The notes beneath the pieces were generated by a model. It was not told the DNA's origin. It did no database searches and saw only the letters and a list, made by a program, of their open reading frames with translations. From assembly GCA_019096065.1 (NCBI GenBank), contig JAGUCH010000004.1:7130001-7194000 (forward strand): DNA of 64,000 bases, written 5' to 3'. Made by a program: the position numbers and the translations under genes. The DNA comes from Paracyclopina nana (taxonomy: Eukaryota; Arthropoda; Copepoda; Cyclopoida; Cyclopettidae). Below are positions 20,792-33,450 of the stretch, piece by piece; within the stretch, counting starts at the first letter, position 1; each line of letters starts with the position of its first letter.

Positions 20792-22208
20792 TCATCTGTA
20801 CTCATCAAAGCTCATGTACTCATTCAAAGATTTTGGTAAATGCTCCTCCCAGTATCGACCATGATTACGTTGATGTTGATTGATCTCTGTTCTGCACAAG
20901 GATTTCAGCGACATGGGATTCTTCAAGGCATGTTCAATTTCTTTAACAAAAGGCTCATTGTCAGCAGGTCTGGTTTGTTCAAACAAAAAGTTCAGCAGCT
21001 TCCTAGCACTCTGCCAGGACTCCAGGCTCAAATTGATGGTCTTCAGGTCAGCTTTGGCATAGGCTTTCTCCACTTCTTCCATGTACTTGAAGCCATATCC
21101 ATGCTTGACCAAGGTCCTTACCATGGAAAAATAACCTCGCTTGAGTGCATATTCAATGGGACTCTTGGCTACAAACATAATATTCTATAATTATAAGCTC
21201 CAAGTATGGGAAATAATGAGTTACCTATTTTGACTGGAGGCAAACTAGCTCCATTTAAAAGCAATAGATCCAAGGTATCTCCAAAATTGTTCGACCGATA
21301 CTTTTCAGCCCAATGCTGGAGAACCAGCTCAATGGGCAGTCCAAGTCCATCAGAGCACAAGTTGACAGTTCGATTCATATGCATTACGCTCCTATGATCA
21401 ATGAGAGCATCAATGATCAGGCCAACCAAAGCAGGGTACAAGCCTCCAGTGATGAAATTGCAGGCATGGTGAAGGGCAGTGCAGCCCTCTTTGTCCATAG
21501 GATATGGATCAGCTCCATGCTCAAGGAGGAGTTTGACAACCTCAATGTTGGCAGTCTTGCAAGCCATCATCAAGCAAGTTTCTCCCCTCTTGTTCTGCTT
21601 GTTCACATCAGCTCCACATCCAATAAGATAATTGCACATATCTAAAAAATAACATGTTTAAAAAGGACTGAAATCCCTGATAGCTGAATTCAAAATTATG
21701 TTCAAGATTACCATAGGATCCTTGGCTGACAGCAATAAAAAGAGGAGTTGACCCATCTCTATAAGGCTCATTGATGTCAGCCTTGTACTTCATCAAGATC
21801 TTGACAATGTCCATGTTGTTCCTGTAGATAGCAGTGATCAGTGGGCTCTCCTGGTCAGCAATTTGGGGTGACAAGTTGCACCCAGCCTCACACAGCACTC
21901 TCACTGTAATTTGGGCACATAAGTAATCAAAAATCAAAATTAATCAAAATTAGCATACCTGTGTCTGCCTTCCCATAGTGGACAGCAGCCATGACAAGTG
22001 AGATTCTGCTCCCTTGGAAATCCACTCTGTCATCACAATCCACAGAGTCGAGATCGAGGAGGTTTTGCAAGAGTTGGTCATCATTGGACCTGATTGCTTT
22101 CAAGCACAAAGTGATGCAATCACACTTGTGATAAGGAGCATTTTGCCTCCTCCTTTCAACATACCAGTTGAAAATCTGCTCTGAAGTGGTTTCAGATGCA
22201 GTCGCCAT
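20792..22208 (-). CDS. Ankyrin repeat and SOCS box (ASB-type) protein
   Basis: Four exons, 22208-21959, 21903-21712, 21641-21225 and 21168-20792, encode about 411 aa; each junction falls in phase 1. An upstream in-frame ATG at 22238 would add ten residues. Ankyrin repeats fill the middle (for example DGSTPLFIAVSQGSYG and RGETCLMMACKTANIEVV). The C-terminus, from NPMSLKSLCRTEI to LPKSLNEYMSFDEY, has the layout of a SOCS box. ASB proteins are substrate receptors of Cullin-5 ubiquitin ligases: the SOCS box binds elongin B/C and the ankyrin repeats hold the substrate. The exact ASB orthologue is unclear. The last acceptor (TTTGTAG at 21169) was chosen because it keeps the frame. Confidence 0.85.
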
Positions 22209-22238
22209 CTTGCCACTCCATTGAAGAAGATCCCGCAT

Positions 22239-23106
22239 TGGTTCAATGACCAGGTTACTATTACGTAACAGCCAGGTGATTCTATTTGCTTATGCAGTAT
22301 ACGGTGGCTTTATAGGTTCAGGTGTGCCCAATCAATCTAGAGTTTGGCCAAAACTGGTCTGAAAACAACCAACTTTGGGTCTGCTTTGTTTCACTCTTTT
22401 TGAGCTACTAGCTGCGGAACGGTGACCGGTGCGCTTGGCATGGCACGACTAGCACAGCAGTTCTAACGGCTAACGGCGGCGCACGGGTCATGACAACAAA
22501 ATTAACGGTCAAAAAATTTGAATTTACCTTTGTTTACTTTGTGGAAAGTTTGTGCACTTTCCACTAACAAAAAGAGGATTGGCTTTCATTCATTATTATA
22601 TAAGTGGCATTCGACATTGATGTTTTTTATGATGTACATATGAATGTGTGCATATTGATTTGCTGTTTAGCTTTCAATTAATTCTTGATAATGATAATAA
22701 GCCAGTTAGACATAAAATTACTATTTGTAAATACGGTTAACGTTAAATAGCTGTAATATTGATAACTTTTATCAAATTAATTAATCATGGCCTTGTGATT
22801 TTACTAAAATTGTAAGTTTGCTACAACATAACCGAACTTTCAAAACTTAGGCTTATTTTCAGCTTTAAAATCATTAAAATCTAAAGTTAAGCGGTTTAAT
22901 AAAAAAAACAAGCGAGAATAACCAATATGAATTTTTTCAATGCACAATGAATAAGCATTGTATGCCAAACTGCTACCGTCAAAATTTCACCTTGAGCAAA
23001 AATAAACAAATCGACTTTATGACACGATCCAGTAAGAAAATCTGACGTGACAAGAAAAAAGCTAAATCTTTGTGATCTTCCTCTTTGTTTGGCCTTTCTA
23101 AGCGAA
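22239..23106. other. Divergent intergenic region, no gene seen
   Basis: It separates the divergently transcribed ASB-type gene and STAM. AT-rich with no supported gene or repeat. A pyrimidine-rich stretch ending in AAG lies just before the STAM start. Confidence 0.5.
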
Positions 23107-24868
23107 ATGGGCTTGTTTTCCGGCCCGAATCCCTTCGACCCGATCGTCGGTAAGTTTCTGCAGCCTTTTCCAAACTTTTCTCAGCTTCAAATCGGAATTT
23201 GCATTGCAGAGAAGGTCACAGATGCCAAGAATACGTCTGAAGACTGGGGAATGATCATGGACCTGTGTGACCAAGTGCAGACTCACCGAAATGGAGCCAA
23301 AGACTGCTTAAAGGCCGTCATCAAGCGACTCAACAATCCGGATCCTCACGTTATTCTACAAGCCATCACTGTGAGATCAAAGCATTGAGTTTCGTGTGAT
23401 GAGTCATTTGTTATTTTTGGCCATTTTCAGGTCCTCGATGCCTGCGTCAACAATTGTGGCAAAGAGTTTCGCCTCGAGGTTGCTTCCAGAGAATTTGAGA
23501 CGGAATTCCGCCGCCTACTCTCCAGGACTCAGCCCAAAGTGCAGGAAAAGCTGAGAGGTCTCTTGAAAACATGGGCTGAAGGTGAATTCAAAACTGACAG
23601 CCAACTCAGCCTGATCCCAAGCTTGTACAATGCTCTCAAACGCGAAGGCATGGACTTTTCATCGGCGTCTGATCAAGTAAGCATTTCCTATTTGAAATTC
23701 AGGTTTCAGCAGCAGCTGCAGTATGTACATTTTCTTTAACAGCCTAAAAAGGTGATTCCAAAGGATCCTAATGTGGTGTCAAGTCAGCAGGAAGAAGATG
23801 ACATAGCAAAGGCCATACAGTTGTCCTTGCAGGAAACCAAGGCAAAGACTGCGTCATCAGCGTTGTATCCAACAGCAAGTTCACTGGTGTCTACTCAATC
23901 AGCATCAAGTCCTGTAAAAAAGAATGAGAAGAAGGCCAGGGCTCTATATGACTTCGAAGCTGTAGAGGACAATGAGTTGACCTTCAAAACTGGAGAAATT
24001 GGTGCTTATAGTCTTAGTCATTTCCTTAGGGATTAGTTCTTAAAGCGATAATTTTTTTTCAGTGATAATCATTGATGACAGTGATGCTAACTGGTGGAAG
24101 GGCAGTAATCACAGGGGCGAGGGTCTTTTCCCTGCCAACTTTGTCACCACTGATTTGTCATCCGCCTCGGAACCCGAGCCCAAGCGGAGCGTTCAGTTCA
24201 ACGAAGAGGTCGAGGTTCAAGAGCAGGAAGAAGTGGTGTGCAATGAGATAAGCGAAGAAAGAATTGATCATGTCCTTCGATTACTCCACGAGGCTGACCC
24301 ATCAGCTCCAGATTCTGACCCTGTCGAGTTGCCAGGACTCGAAGATCAGGTCAATCAAATGGGACCTTTAATTGATGCTGAATTGGAATCTGTGGACAGA
24401 AGACATGCCCAGCTCACCCGGCTTAGTTCAGAGCTTGTCGAAGCTCTCAACTTGTACCATCAGCTCATGCTGGAAAACAGTGGATATGCCATGATGGGAG
24501 GTGGTCAGCCCACTTCAGGTTATTACATGGGCCCACCTATTCCTCCTCCTCCTCAGCAGCAGCAGCAATTCAATGGGTACTATCAGCAGCCTCAGCCTAT
24601 GATGGGCTATCCTGGGATGCCAGTTCAGGGAGACAACCAGGCCTACATTGGATCAGCTCCTCCCCCTCCCACGCCTCCACTAAATGACCCCAATAATGTA
24701 AGACAAACTCAGCATTTCATCACTCCTCAGCCTCCAAGGTATGCTCTTTTAGATATTTTGCATTAACCTTAAATGATGGGCTCCCTTTTCAGCTTCAATA
24801 TGAACAATGGTCAGCCAGGAGGAGTTCCATCGGGTGGCTATATTCCAACTTCTATGCCACAGATGTAG
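23107..24868 (+). CDS. STAM: Signal transducing adapter molecule (ESCRT-0 subunit)
   Basis: Six exons, 23107-23149, 23210-23370, 23431-23676, 23743-24001, 24063-24738 and 24793-24868, give about 486 aa with consistent phases. The N-terminal VHS domain occupies about residues 8-145. A ubiquitin-interacting motif ([15 protein letters not shown]) is at about 165-185 and an SH3 domain ([15 protein letters not shown], then WWKG and FPANFV) at about 214-270. A helical region that would pair with HRS follows, and the tail is rich in Pro, Gln and Gly. STAM joins HRS on early endosomes to sort ubiquitinated receptors. The domain order matches STAM rather than HRS, which has a FYVE domain and no SH3. 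Confidence 0.95.
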
Positions 24869-25327
24869 AACACTCAAGCCTTCTTTTGATTTGACAACAC
24901 GATATATATAACACTAGATGGTGGCAACTTTGCCCATATCCCATTAATAACGATTTATGTTTAGTCAGGCCAACCTGTACTTCTTTCAAGCTTGATGAGA
25001 ATAAAGAAAATAGCAACTGCATCAACATGTGACATTATTAAAAGTGCCAAGTAAGTGTAGAATATTTAATGCAGATGGAACCCTGCATATTTTTCGTTAA
25101 ATGGCAGTGCTACGCGCCATCTGTCAGTAACCCTCAGCAATTTCACGAACTTCAGTATTGCCAGATAAAAGCTGAGATAAAGGCAACAACTAGGCGTTTT
25201 GCGCAACGTTTTGGCGGTAAAGTCAATACTATAGAAAGCCTCACTGGATAATATTAGTAAACACTGAATTGAACATATATTTTGCAGAGTTTATTTTGGT
25301 GAAAAAATAATGCTGCAAATCTGAAAC
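24869..25327. other. Short intergenic region
   Basis: Follows STAM on the same strand. It contains an AATAAA near 25000 that probably ends STAM. No further gene is visible. Confidence 0.5.
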
Positions 25328-26082
25328 ATGAATCTAGTGAGGAAGTCGTCATTCTCTTTATTCTCCAGACATTTTTACACTTGTTCAAGGCTTGACGGCC
25401 GAAATCCAGACAAATGGGTGGGAAAAAGTGAGCCTCCTTTCAAGTCAGAGTTTAAAAATCCAGTGGCTGAAGTTTATGGCGGAGCTGAATCTTGGGCAGA
25501 AGATCAGGTGAACGTCCAAGGATCTAAATACTATTTATGAGTCCAAGTTTGAACATTCTCGGATTATTTCAAGCACAGCAAATTACACATTTTTAGTCAT
25601 AATTTTTCAGTAATGTAGTGAGGGTTTTTGTTGTTGATTTATAATCAATTATTAAGTGAAACATCAACTTTCTAGACAAATGCATCAGCTTCAATAGCTT
25701 AAATTAAAGCCTTCTCCCTCTTTCAATTTTAATGCATTTTAATAGAAGTTTGTTGTAATTTCAGTTTGGAATTTTGTATGACAAGAAACCATGCAAAGTC
25801 AGAGTCAACAAGTACCATTTGTACAAATGGTGTGGATGTGGTCGCTCCCATTCGCAGCCCTTTTGTGACACCACCTGCAAAAACAGGTACCTGTCCAAGG
25901 TTGTCGTGGGTGGACCCATCACCTACATTGCTCCGGAAGACAAAGACGTCTGGTTTTGCCTTTGTAAGCAGACGAAACATCGGCCTTTTTGCGATGGCAC
26001 CCACAGAAAAGAGGAAATTCAAAGCATGAAAGTGGAAGGAAAAATTGACCTGTTTGAGCCCTTCCAAAGCAAAGGGGAATAA
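25328..26082 (+). CDS. CISD3: CDGSH iron-sulfur domain protein 3 (mitochondrial)
   Basis: Two exons, 25328-25507 and 25765-26082 (phase 0), encode 165 aa. The N-terminus is Ser/Arg-rich and acid-free (MNLVRKSSFSLFSRHF), as in a mitochondrial targeting sequence. Two CDGSH motifs follow, the arrangement that separates CISD3 from the single-motif, membrane-anchored CISD1/2. The second motif is normal (CLCKQTKHRPFCDGTH). The first reads CGCGRSHSQPFCDTTC: the three Cys are kept, but the position of the His ligand is Cys. Family members bind [2Fe-2S] clusters with three Cys and one His, so the first cluster may here have four Cys ligands. Confidence 0.92.
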
Positions 26083-27028
26083 AAGTCAATATCTCATTAA
26101 TATTTCATGCCTCTGCTTTCACTTTCACCTTGCCATAATAATTTAGGGGTCCAGCTTTTGTTTTGGCATGCTTCAAAAATGATGGATTAGTTTTCCAAAC
26201 ATGTGGTTTAAAGCATAATAGCCAAATCAAGGCGCCTTCCAGCAAATTTAAAAACAAAGCTTGATTTAAAGACTGCATAATCAAAAAGGTGTTATTTTAG
26301 AGGTATGTTAAGGCAATTTGGTCATTAGTTAATTTATAGCAGTGTCAAGGTTGAAATGGCCTTTATTGAGCCAGCTGGTTTTAATTAGGGGCTAATTGTT
26401 ACCCATGAGGCATAATTATGCAACACCCTGCAGCAATAATGGTGGTGTATGAAACTAACCTCATTTCATAAAAGTTATGATGTGTCAATCAAGCTTGACC
26501 TCAATAGTAAAAAAAATATGCCAAGTTTTCATTTGAGGTCGCATCGATTTTCATATAAAATTGAAGTGATTTTCTCATATACAATACTTGCATTCTAATC
26601 TTATCCAATTCATGGAGCTAAGGTAACTATCATACTAGTGGCCCCATAACTTAATGCCAATTATAGCTCTCTTTACAATAAATAAACTTATGCAAAGCTA
26701 GTGAGGGAATCAAATCCGCAAAGGGGCTGAACTAAATTGGCTCATAAAATTGGTACTTCTATTTACAGTTTCCCCCTTTATACAGCCCTTGATTATGGAA
26801 TTTACACTTAAGCAAAATGTTTTACAATCACTGGGTATGAAAAATTTTTTTTTGCCCCCTCTTCATTTCATACTAGAGTGTATAACCACACATTAAGTGT
26901 GTGTTTTTAGTATAATGACTCCACATGCTTTATGACTGATTAATGACACTCCACTATGTGCAATGTAGTTGTTGTGTGTATCCATTGGAGTGTCACATAA
27001 GCAACCAAAGTCAGTTTGGCATTGAGCC
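26083..27028. other. Intergenic region, no gene seen
   Basis: AT-rich and non-repetitive. No coding exon, RNA gene or repeat could be supported. Confidence 0.5.
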
Positions 27029-27481
27029 ATGAAGCCTTTGGTGCTCTGCTTTTTATTGGCCTTGGCCTTTGCCCAAGAAAAGCTGAAATGCTTGGAATGC
27101 TCTGAAAAGGAAGTGGAGGATGCTAAGAAGTGCAGCAAGAACATGACAAGGTACACTGAAATCACTGATGACAGTCAGTACCAATGCAGGATTTGGGCCT
27201 TGAATGGTGTGCCAGTCCACAAAGCTTTGGTGCCAATTTCAGCTTGTACCAATGCCACACTTGAGGCTAACATACAAAACAACATTCTTGGCCAGTTCGA
27301 GGGTGAGGCGCCAGCTCAAGCATCTTGCTGCAATTGGACTTTCTGCAATGCCAATTTGACCTTTGCTGCTTTGGCATCTCCCCCACCAAATAGCAACATG
27401 GGCTCACATTTGGACTTTTGTGGACTCTTTTCAGTTGTCTTTGCTTCAATCCTTGTCAAATTGGTGATTGAAATAAACTAG
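27029..27481 (+). CDS. Secreted Ly6/uPAR-like protein, probably GPI-anchored
   Basis: A single-exon frame of 150 aa. It opens with a clear signal peptide (MKPLVLCFLLALAFAQ). The mature part has the Ly6 layout: an early CLEC pair, spaced Cys, and the closing CCNWTFCN signature at about residues 109-116. The last 20 residues are hydrophobic (FSVVFASILVKLVIEIN), as expected for a GPI-anchor signal. NMT, NAT, NWT and NLT are candidate glycosylation sites. Such proteins sit on the outer membrane face and act as receptor ligands or modulators; the partner here cannot be told. The lack of an intron is unusual for this window. Confidence 0.75.
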   Translation: MKPLVLCFLLALAFAQEKLKCLECSEKEVEDAKKCSKNMTRYTEITDDSQYQCRIWALNGVPVHKALVPISACTNATLEANIQNNILGQFEGEAPAQASCCNWTFCNANLTFAALASPPPNSNMGSHLDFCGLFSVVFASILVKLVIEIN

Positions 27482-27796
27482 ACATTTTGCTACTATATAC
27501 ATATAATCCTCTTTGCTTTGACCTTGTTATTTTACCTAGGGGCATAAAATCCCGTTTTCATGTGGACAACACTTTAGCATACTACAACATTGCATAGTAT
27601 AGTTCATAAGGAGCTCTGAATTAAAACAGGTAAAAAAACAGGAACTGACCAGTTTTGTATAATGACAAAGTCAGACAATATATGTACACAATTTTGAAAG
27701 CAGCTAGTCTTATCTGTCATTAGTTGCCGAGTGTCCTGATTAATGACAAAAAATTGGAGTTGAACATCAGTCATTGATGTAAGGGCAGGTTTGAAT

Positions 27797-29628
27797 ATGG
27801 ATGCGAAAAGGATTTGTCAAGTGTGTGGGGACCAAGCAAGGCCAAAGGAGATATTTTTCTGCCATTATGGAGCCATTTGCTGCTTGAGCTGCAAGGCTTT
27901 CTTCAGACGTATCTTTAGAGAACTCAAGCGCCCTGAGAAGGTCAAGTGCAAAGTGGAAGGTCAGTGTGAAATACTGAAAAAGTGCAGAAAATGCCGATTT
28001 GACAAGTGCATCCGGATGGGAATGAAACCAGACATGGTTCCAAATGAGGAAGAGAGCAAACAATACACCTATTCGAATAAGAAAAGTTTGCGCAAGATAT
28101 CCTTGACCTTGCTCAAGGCTGTTACAAGACCTAACGGGTATGAAGGTCTTGCTTCCAGCATTGACCTCATGGTGGACTTTCTCACAACTAGCTTCCATGA
28201 AGCTTCCAATGAGGTGAGAGAAAATGCTGAGGTGATAAGTCAAATATTGGTCGGTCACTTGAGCAGCATATGGACTCATGAGCACACCCAACATATATTT
28301 GTTGCTCATGACTACTTGAGCAAGCTCTTTGCGAAATTTGCAGGGAAGATTTACCTATTTGCCAGCTTGAGCCAAGCAGACCAGAGCCTACTCCTGACCA
28401 ATAATTCAGGGCTGTACTTGTCGTACATCATGGCCAGATATGTCAATGCTGGCAATGGATTTGACCAAGTTAGCTGGCTGTTTGGACCAAACCTCCCGTC
28501 ATTGCGTGAGTGCTTCCATAAACTCGCTGAATGATAGCAACTCAAAAGAGAATTTCATTGTTTGCAGCATTGGCACAAATCATGATGCTCCAGAGGATTA
28601 GCTTGCCAAGTGCAAACTTGGATCACCCCACGAATGCTTTTGAGGCAAACATATCTAAATTGGTTGGATTGTGCCAACTTATAGGCCACAACTTTGACAT
28701 TCCCCAATATTTGAATGGACTCTCGGCCCATTTCATCCTATTCACCACTTCGCGATGGTCCACCACAAATAAGGCCAAGCTTCAAGAAGCTTCCAAGATT
28801 GACGGCATCTTCAAACTATCAGAGCACTTATTAAGGAGCAAGTTGCCACACCTGGAAAGACACAACCAAAACTTCATCCCTCTTCTGATGCAAATCGAGA
28901 GCCTCTTTTCATCACTTGCTAATAATTACCTCCAGATTCACAACATGAACTCACAAAAACTGACATTACCTGAGATGGAATGGATTCAAGAGAAATCGGG
29001 TCTATTCCACCTGGCCGATTCTTTGGTGCCAGTGAGCCAAGACTTCTTTGATGCTTACCATGAGTTCTCAGAGCACCAAGGAGCGCCCATGCTTTTTGCC
29101 AAAGTATGTTTGACTGGCTCAGCCATTTTCTACAAAAGGTGCAAAGAAATGCTTCAACTGTTGGACGCAAAGAAACCCATGGATCAAGTGAACTTTGCTC
29201 AAGTCATTGCCATATCTTCGCTTAAGATCACATCCATAAGCTCTGCTCAGGATCAAATCGCTTTCTTTGCTGGCCATTCTGCTGCGGCTTTATGGACAAA
29301 TCAGAAGCTATCAACTGTGGGTGACATTCACAGTGTCCAGCATTTGGAGCTTAAGCATGACTCGGAGGTGCAAGAGCATTTGAGCACAAGGCTCCAGGAT
29401 TTCATTCGCAATGACACACTCTATATTCTGACTATTTTCTTACTATTGCTCGACAATCCAGAGTGGCAAGAACTGCAAGAGTGCACACGGAAGCTTTTGC
29501 TGAAACAACTTACTCACATCACTCATGTCAACCCAGAAGTTGTGCTTAACAACTTTTATATGGATCTAAAAGAGTACAGCAAGATTAATGGTAGATGGAT
29601 AGAGATGATTGGCCAATCTTGCTCTTGA
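27797..29628 (+). CDS. Nuclear hormone receptor
   Basis: Two exons, 27797-28505 and 28568-29628, encode about 589 aa with a phase-1 junction (GTGAGT/TTTGCAG). The DNA-binding domain begins near residue 3 with almost no A/B region: CQVCGDQARPKEIFFCHYGA, then CLSCKAFFRR and CRKCRFDKCIRMGM. The P-box is CLSCKA instead of the common CEGCKG. The ligand-binding domain is recognisable at its helix 3-5 signature (LFAKFAGKIYLFASLSQADQ). The region after it is long and divergent. It is probably a ligand-regulated or orphan transcription factor; the subfamily is unclear. A second in-frame start, a TTG at 27791, was rejected. Confidence 0.88.
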
Positions 29629-29724
29629 CTTGCAACAATCATGGTTATGAATAAAAGCCCCCACTAGAACTTTCAAATCTTGCAAAGATCAAATCATACT
29701 ATGATAGAACTTTGTAGTTATTTA

Positions 29725-29908
29725 TTTCGAGCTGGGGCACGTAAAGTAGGGTCATTAAATAGCTGACCTCGGATTTTAAAATGGAAAAACACTCGTACAA
29801 TTACAGCCCTTGCAGGCTCGGGCTAGTAAAGCTGTACTCGAGTTTTCCCATTTTAAAATCCTCGCTCAGCTATTTAATGACCCTACTTTACGTGCCCCAG
29901 CTCAAAAT
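29725..29908. mobile_element. Foldback / MITE-like inverted-repeat element
   Basis: Two arms of roughly 80 nt are near-perfect reverse complements. The outer part begins GAGCTGGGGCACGTAAAGTA on the left and ends TACTTTACGTGCCCCAGCTC on the right. The arms continue inward through TCATTAAATAGCTGA and GGATTTTAAAATGG to a short loop near 29815. Nothing is encoded. It looks like a miniature non-autonomous transposon, although I could not fix a target-site duplication. Confidence 0.75.
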
Positions 29909-30091
29909 ATACAATTTTATATTCTGTAATACGATTTTTGAGTGTTTTAATGAAGTTACTGGGCTGCCCCGTGCCCTAGAAAATGCTGCTCGGTTTTTAG
30001 TTGCTATGTGAATGTCACTGGCTCTCATGAGCTAGCATCTCGTGGTTTGGGAGCAATAAAATAGACTTTTAAGATTCATTTTTGCAGAGGT

Positions 30092-30178
30092 GCTCCTATG
30101 GCACAATGGTTAGAGCGCTTGGCTCTTGATTCAGCAGTCTAGGGTTCAAACCACAGTCATTCCTTCTTAACTTTTTTT
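30092..30178 (+). pseudogene. tRNA-like Pol III unit, degenerate (unit 1)
   Basis: An A-box-like segment (TGGCACAATGGTTAGAGCGC) and a B-box (GGTTCAAACC) lie 30-40 bases apart, as in a tRNA gene, and a run of seven T ends the unit at 30172-30178. The acceptor and T stems do not pair properly, so it is not a functional tRNA. It may be a tRNA pseudogene or a tRNA-derived SINE head. Confidence 0.5.
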
Positions 30179-30239
30179 ATTTCTTTATCTGGCTTAAGTT
30201 ATGGTTAAAGTCCTGTACATAGCATCCAATCTTCATGAT

Positions 30240-30321
30240 GTTTCCATAGCTCAGTGATTAGAGCATTGGATTGCTAATCCAACTGCCTAAGGTTCAAACC
30301 TTGGATGATCCTCTCTTTTTT
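30240..30321 (+). pseudogene. tRNA-like Pol III unit, degenerate (unit 2)
   Basis: The D arm pairs (GCTC with GAGC) and the anticodon arm is perfect (TTGGA-TTGCTAA-TCCAA, anticodon GCT). A B-box GGTTCAAACC and a T6 terminator at 30316-30321 follow. The acceptor stem does not pair, and a genuine serine tRNA would have a long variable arm, which is missing. It lies about 150 bases after unit 1 in the same orientation. Confidence 0.5.
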
Positions 30322-32330
30322 CCAACTTCTTTGGAATTTGGATTAGTTCCATGGAATATGAGGGGCATTAAATTACTTAAAATCCCTCAAATGTGATTCC
30401 AGGGCCATTAAGTATTTAATAACCCCCAAATTGCTTAGAAAGAACTGTGATATAAAAGAGCTGAGTCGGATCGGTAAACTGAATTATAACACGAGGAAAT
30501 CGTATTACAGTATATAAAAAAATTGATTCTATGTACAGTTGTTTCAAGGTTGCTTTCATAACTTTGTGGTACCTTGGACTTATTCTTTAAATGGAATGAT
30601 TTTGTGCTTTATGATATAGCCATGTACATAACATGAAAACAAAACCATTTTGTTTCATTTCATTTCTTTGATAATGAAACTTGATTGTAATGTGCATGGG
30701 TGCTTTGCTCTTTTCTTTATTTGTTCTATGGAGCAAAGAAACGACTTTTTGAGAAGTTAATGGCATTCTATGAAAAGTTGTATTCAACTAACATGAAACT
30801 ACCATGCAAAAAAACAATAATTTTAGTAGCTTTTTCAGTTACTAAAAATGTTCAGAGATGGCGCTTTCATCTTATCATCACAACTTTGATTGAAACATAA
30901 TGCATAAATCCATTCAAATGTACTTTAGATTGGAAAACTCAATTGAGAATATCCTATGAAGTCAATCCCTTAACTTTTCCTAAACTTTCAATTTATATTT
31001 TACTACAAAATAACAAGAAACCACAAAAATGCTCAATAGGGTTATTGGTTGCCAAAATTGATGGAAGCTCACAACTTGATCATTATCTTTTAAAAAACAG
31101 GCTTAGATTATCCTGAATTATGTCATGACGTGAGACTTCATAGGCAAAGATATCTTTGGAAAAAGACTGAAGACGCGTTCAGGTGAAGAAAATTGTGCTA
31201 TTAGGCCTATATTTTAAATGAATGTACTCATTCAAGCATTTAACTCATGAAAACAAAGCTCACAAAGCTAGGAATTAGGAAATTAAATATGAAGCAATAC
31301 TACATATGTTATACTAGCTGAATAGAATGGTTTAAGCTCAGGAATTTGTTCTTTGACTGTACCCTGATGAAATGAATAAAAAAAAGGTTCTGTTTAAAAT
31401 TGAGCTGCATGGCTATCTCATGGTACAATATCAAAGCTGTTTCATGTTACATCACAAAGTTCATAAATGAAAGCAAATGGAAAATCAGTGAGGATTTTAG
31501 GAGATTCTATGATGGCAGCTTGAATGTTCTTGCGAGTTCTAGTGGGGAGGAGATGCATGTAAATCAATGTAATTTTGAGCAAATTTCCACTTGTTGCTAA
31601 TGGGAAAAACGCTAATAATGCCCTTTGCCCAGGGATCATGCAGACAAAAAATGCTCTAAGCGGCAAGCTTGAGCTTTTGGAATGTAAATATTTATGGCTG
31701 ACTCTCAGATTGTCAGTGCACTAGGACAAATTGATATGTATATTAATTAATAAAATAAACAATTTTAATAGCCTAGCAAAAATGAACGAAAAAAATCTGA
31801 CAATGACTTTAAAAACTCGTTTACTTTAAGTTCGATAAATCGACTCAAAAGCATCACTTTACTAATACTTTCAAGCCATGTCACTTATGACAAGCAAATT
31901 CATAGCCTAAGTGCTTCATTGGGAAAAAATGCTCTCAGGTTTACAACTTGAACAAACAAAACCTGACAACCCGAGGGTATGATTGCATTCATATGAGATG
32001 ACAAGCTAGAAATAGCTTTAGTTATTCGTAAGATATTTTAAAAAAAATGTCAAGCACATGTCAAGTACTTTGCATGTAACAATTTTAAATAGCATCTTCC
32101 GTATCACCTTGTTTTCTCATACTTAAGCAATCCCTTTATCTTGAACACTTTTTTCTTATCATAAAAATTGTTAAAGGCTGGTTCTTTTCGGAGGTAGTGA
32201 GCAATTCTCATTCTTGATAACCTATCTTTCAGGCTTCTGACCAGTAAGCTTTTTCAGTAGTTTCTTTATAAGTAAGCTAAGATTGAGATTTGTATTGTGA
32301 CGAACAATATAAAAGTGAGATGTCAATTAG

Positions 32331-33185
<855 letters not shown>

Positions 33186-33450
33186 TTATTCCGACTATTC
33201 AACAGAGTTAATCAAAAAGCCAGAACAGAAGAACGTAACACAATTATTAGGCTTTTAACGCAGCTATTCTGCTCATTGTTTACTTAAGTATTTTGTTCGC
33301 CAAATGAATGCATCAGCGTTACCAGAAATCCAAAGTAGTAATTTGACATGTAAATTATGGCGTTTTCAAAGACATTTAGACTATTTTCGATTTCTGGCAT
33401 GTGATAAAATGTACGAATGTTTTGATTGGAATTAATGTCATCTTGAAAAA

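Larger units (their letters stand above)
29629..32330. other. Long gene-free region with foldback element and tRNA-like units
   Basis: No protein gene is supported in 2.7 kb. It contains a foldback element (29725-29908) and two tRNA-like units (30092-30178 and 30240-30321), described separately. The remainder, 30.4-32.3 kb, is AT-rich with nothing recognised. Confidence 0.55.

Noticed and set aside
30240..30312. A functional serine tRNA (GCT)
   Set aside because: The acceptor stem does not pair and the long variable arm of serine tRNAs is missing.
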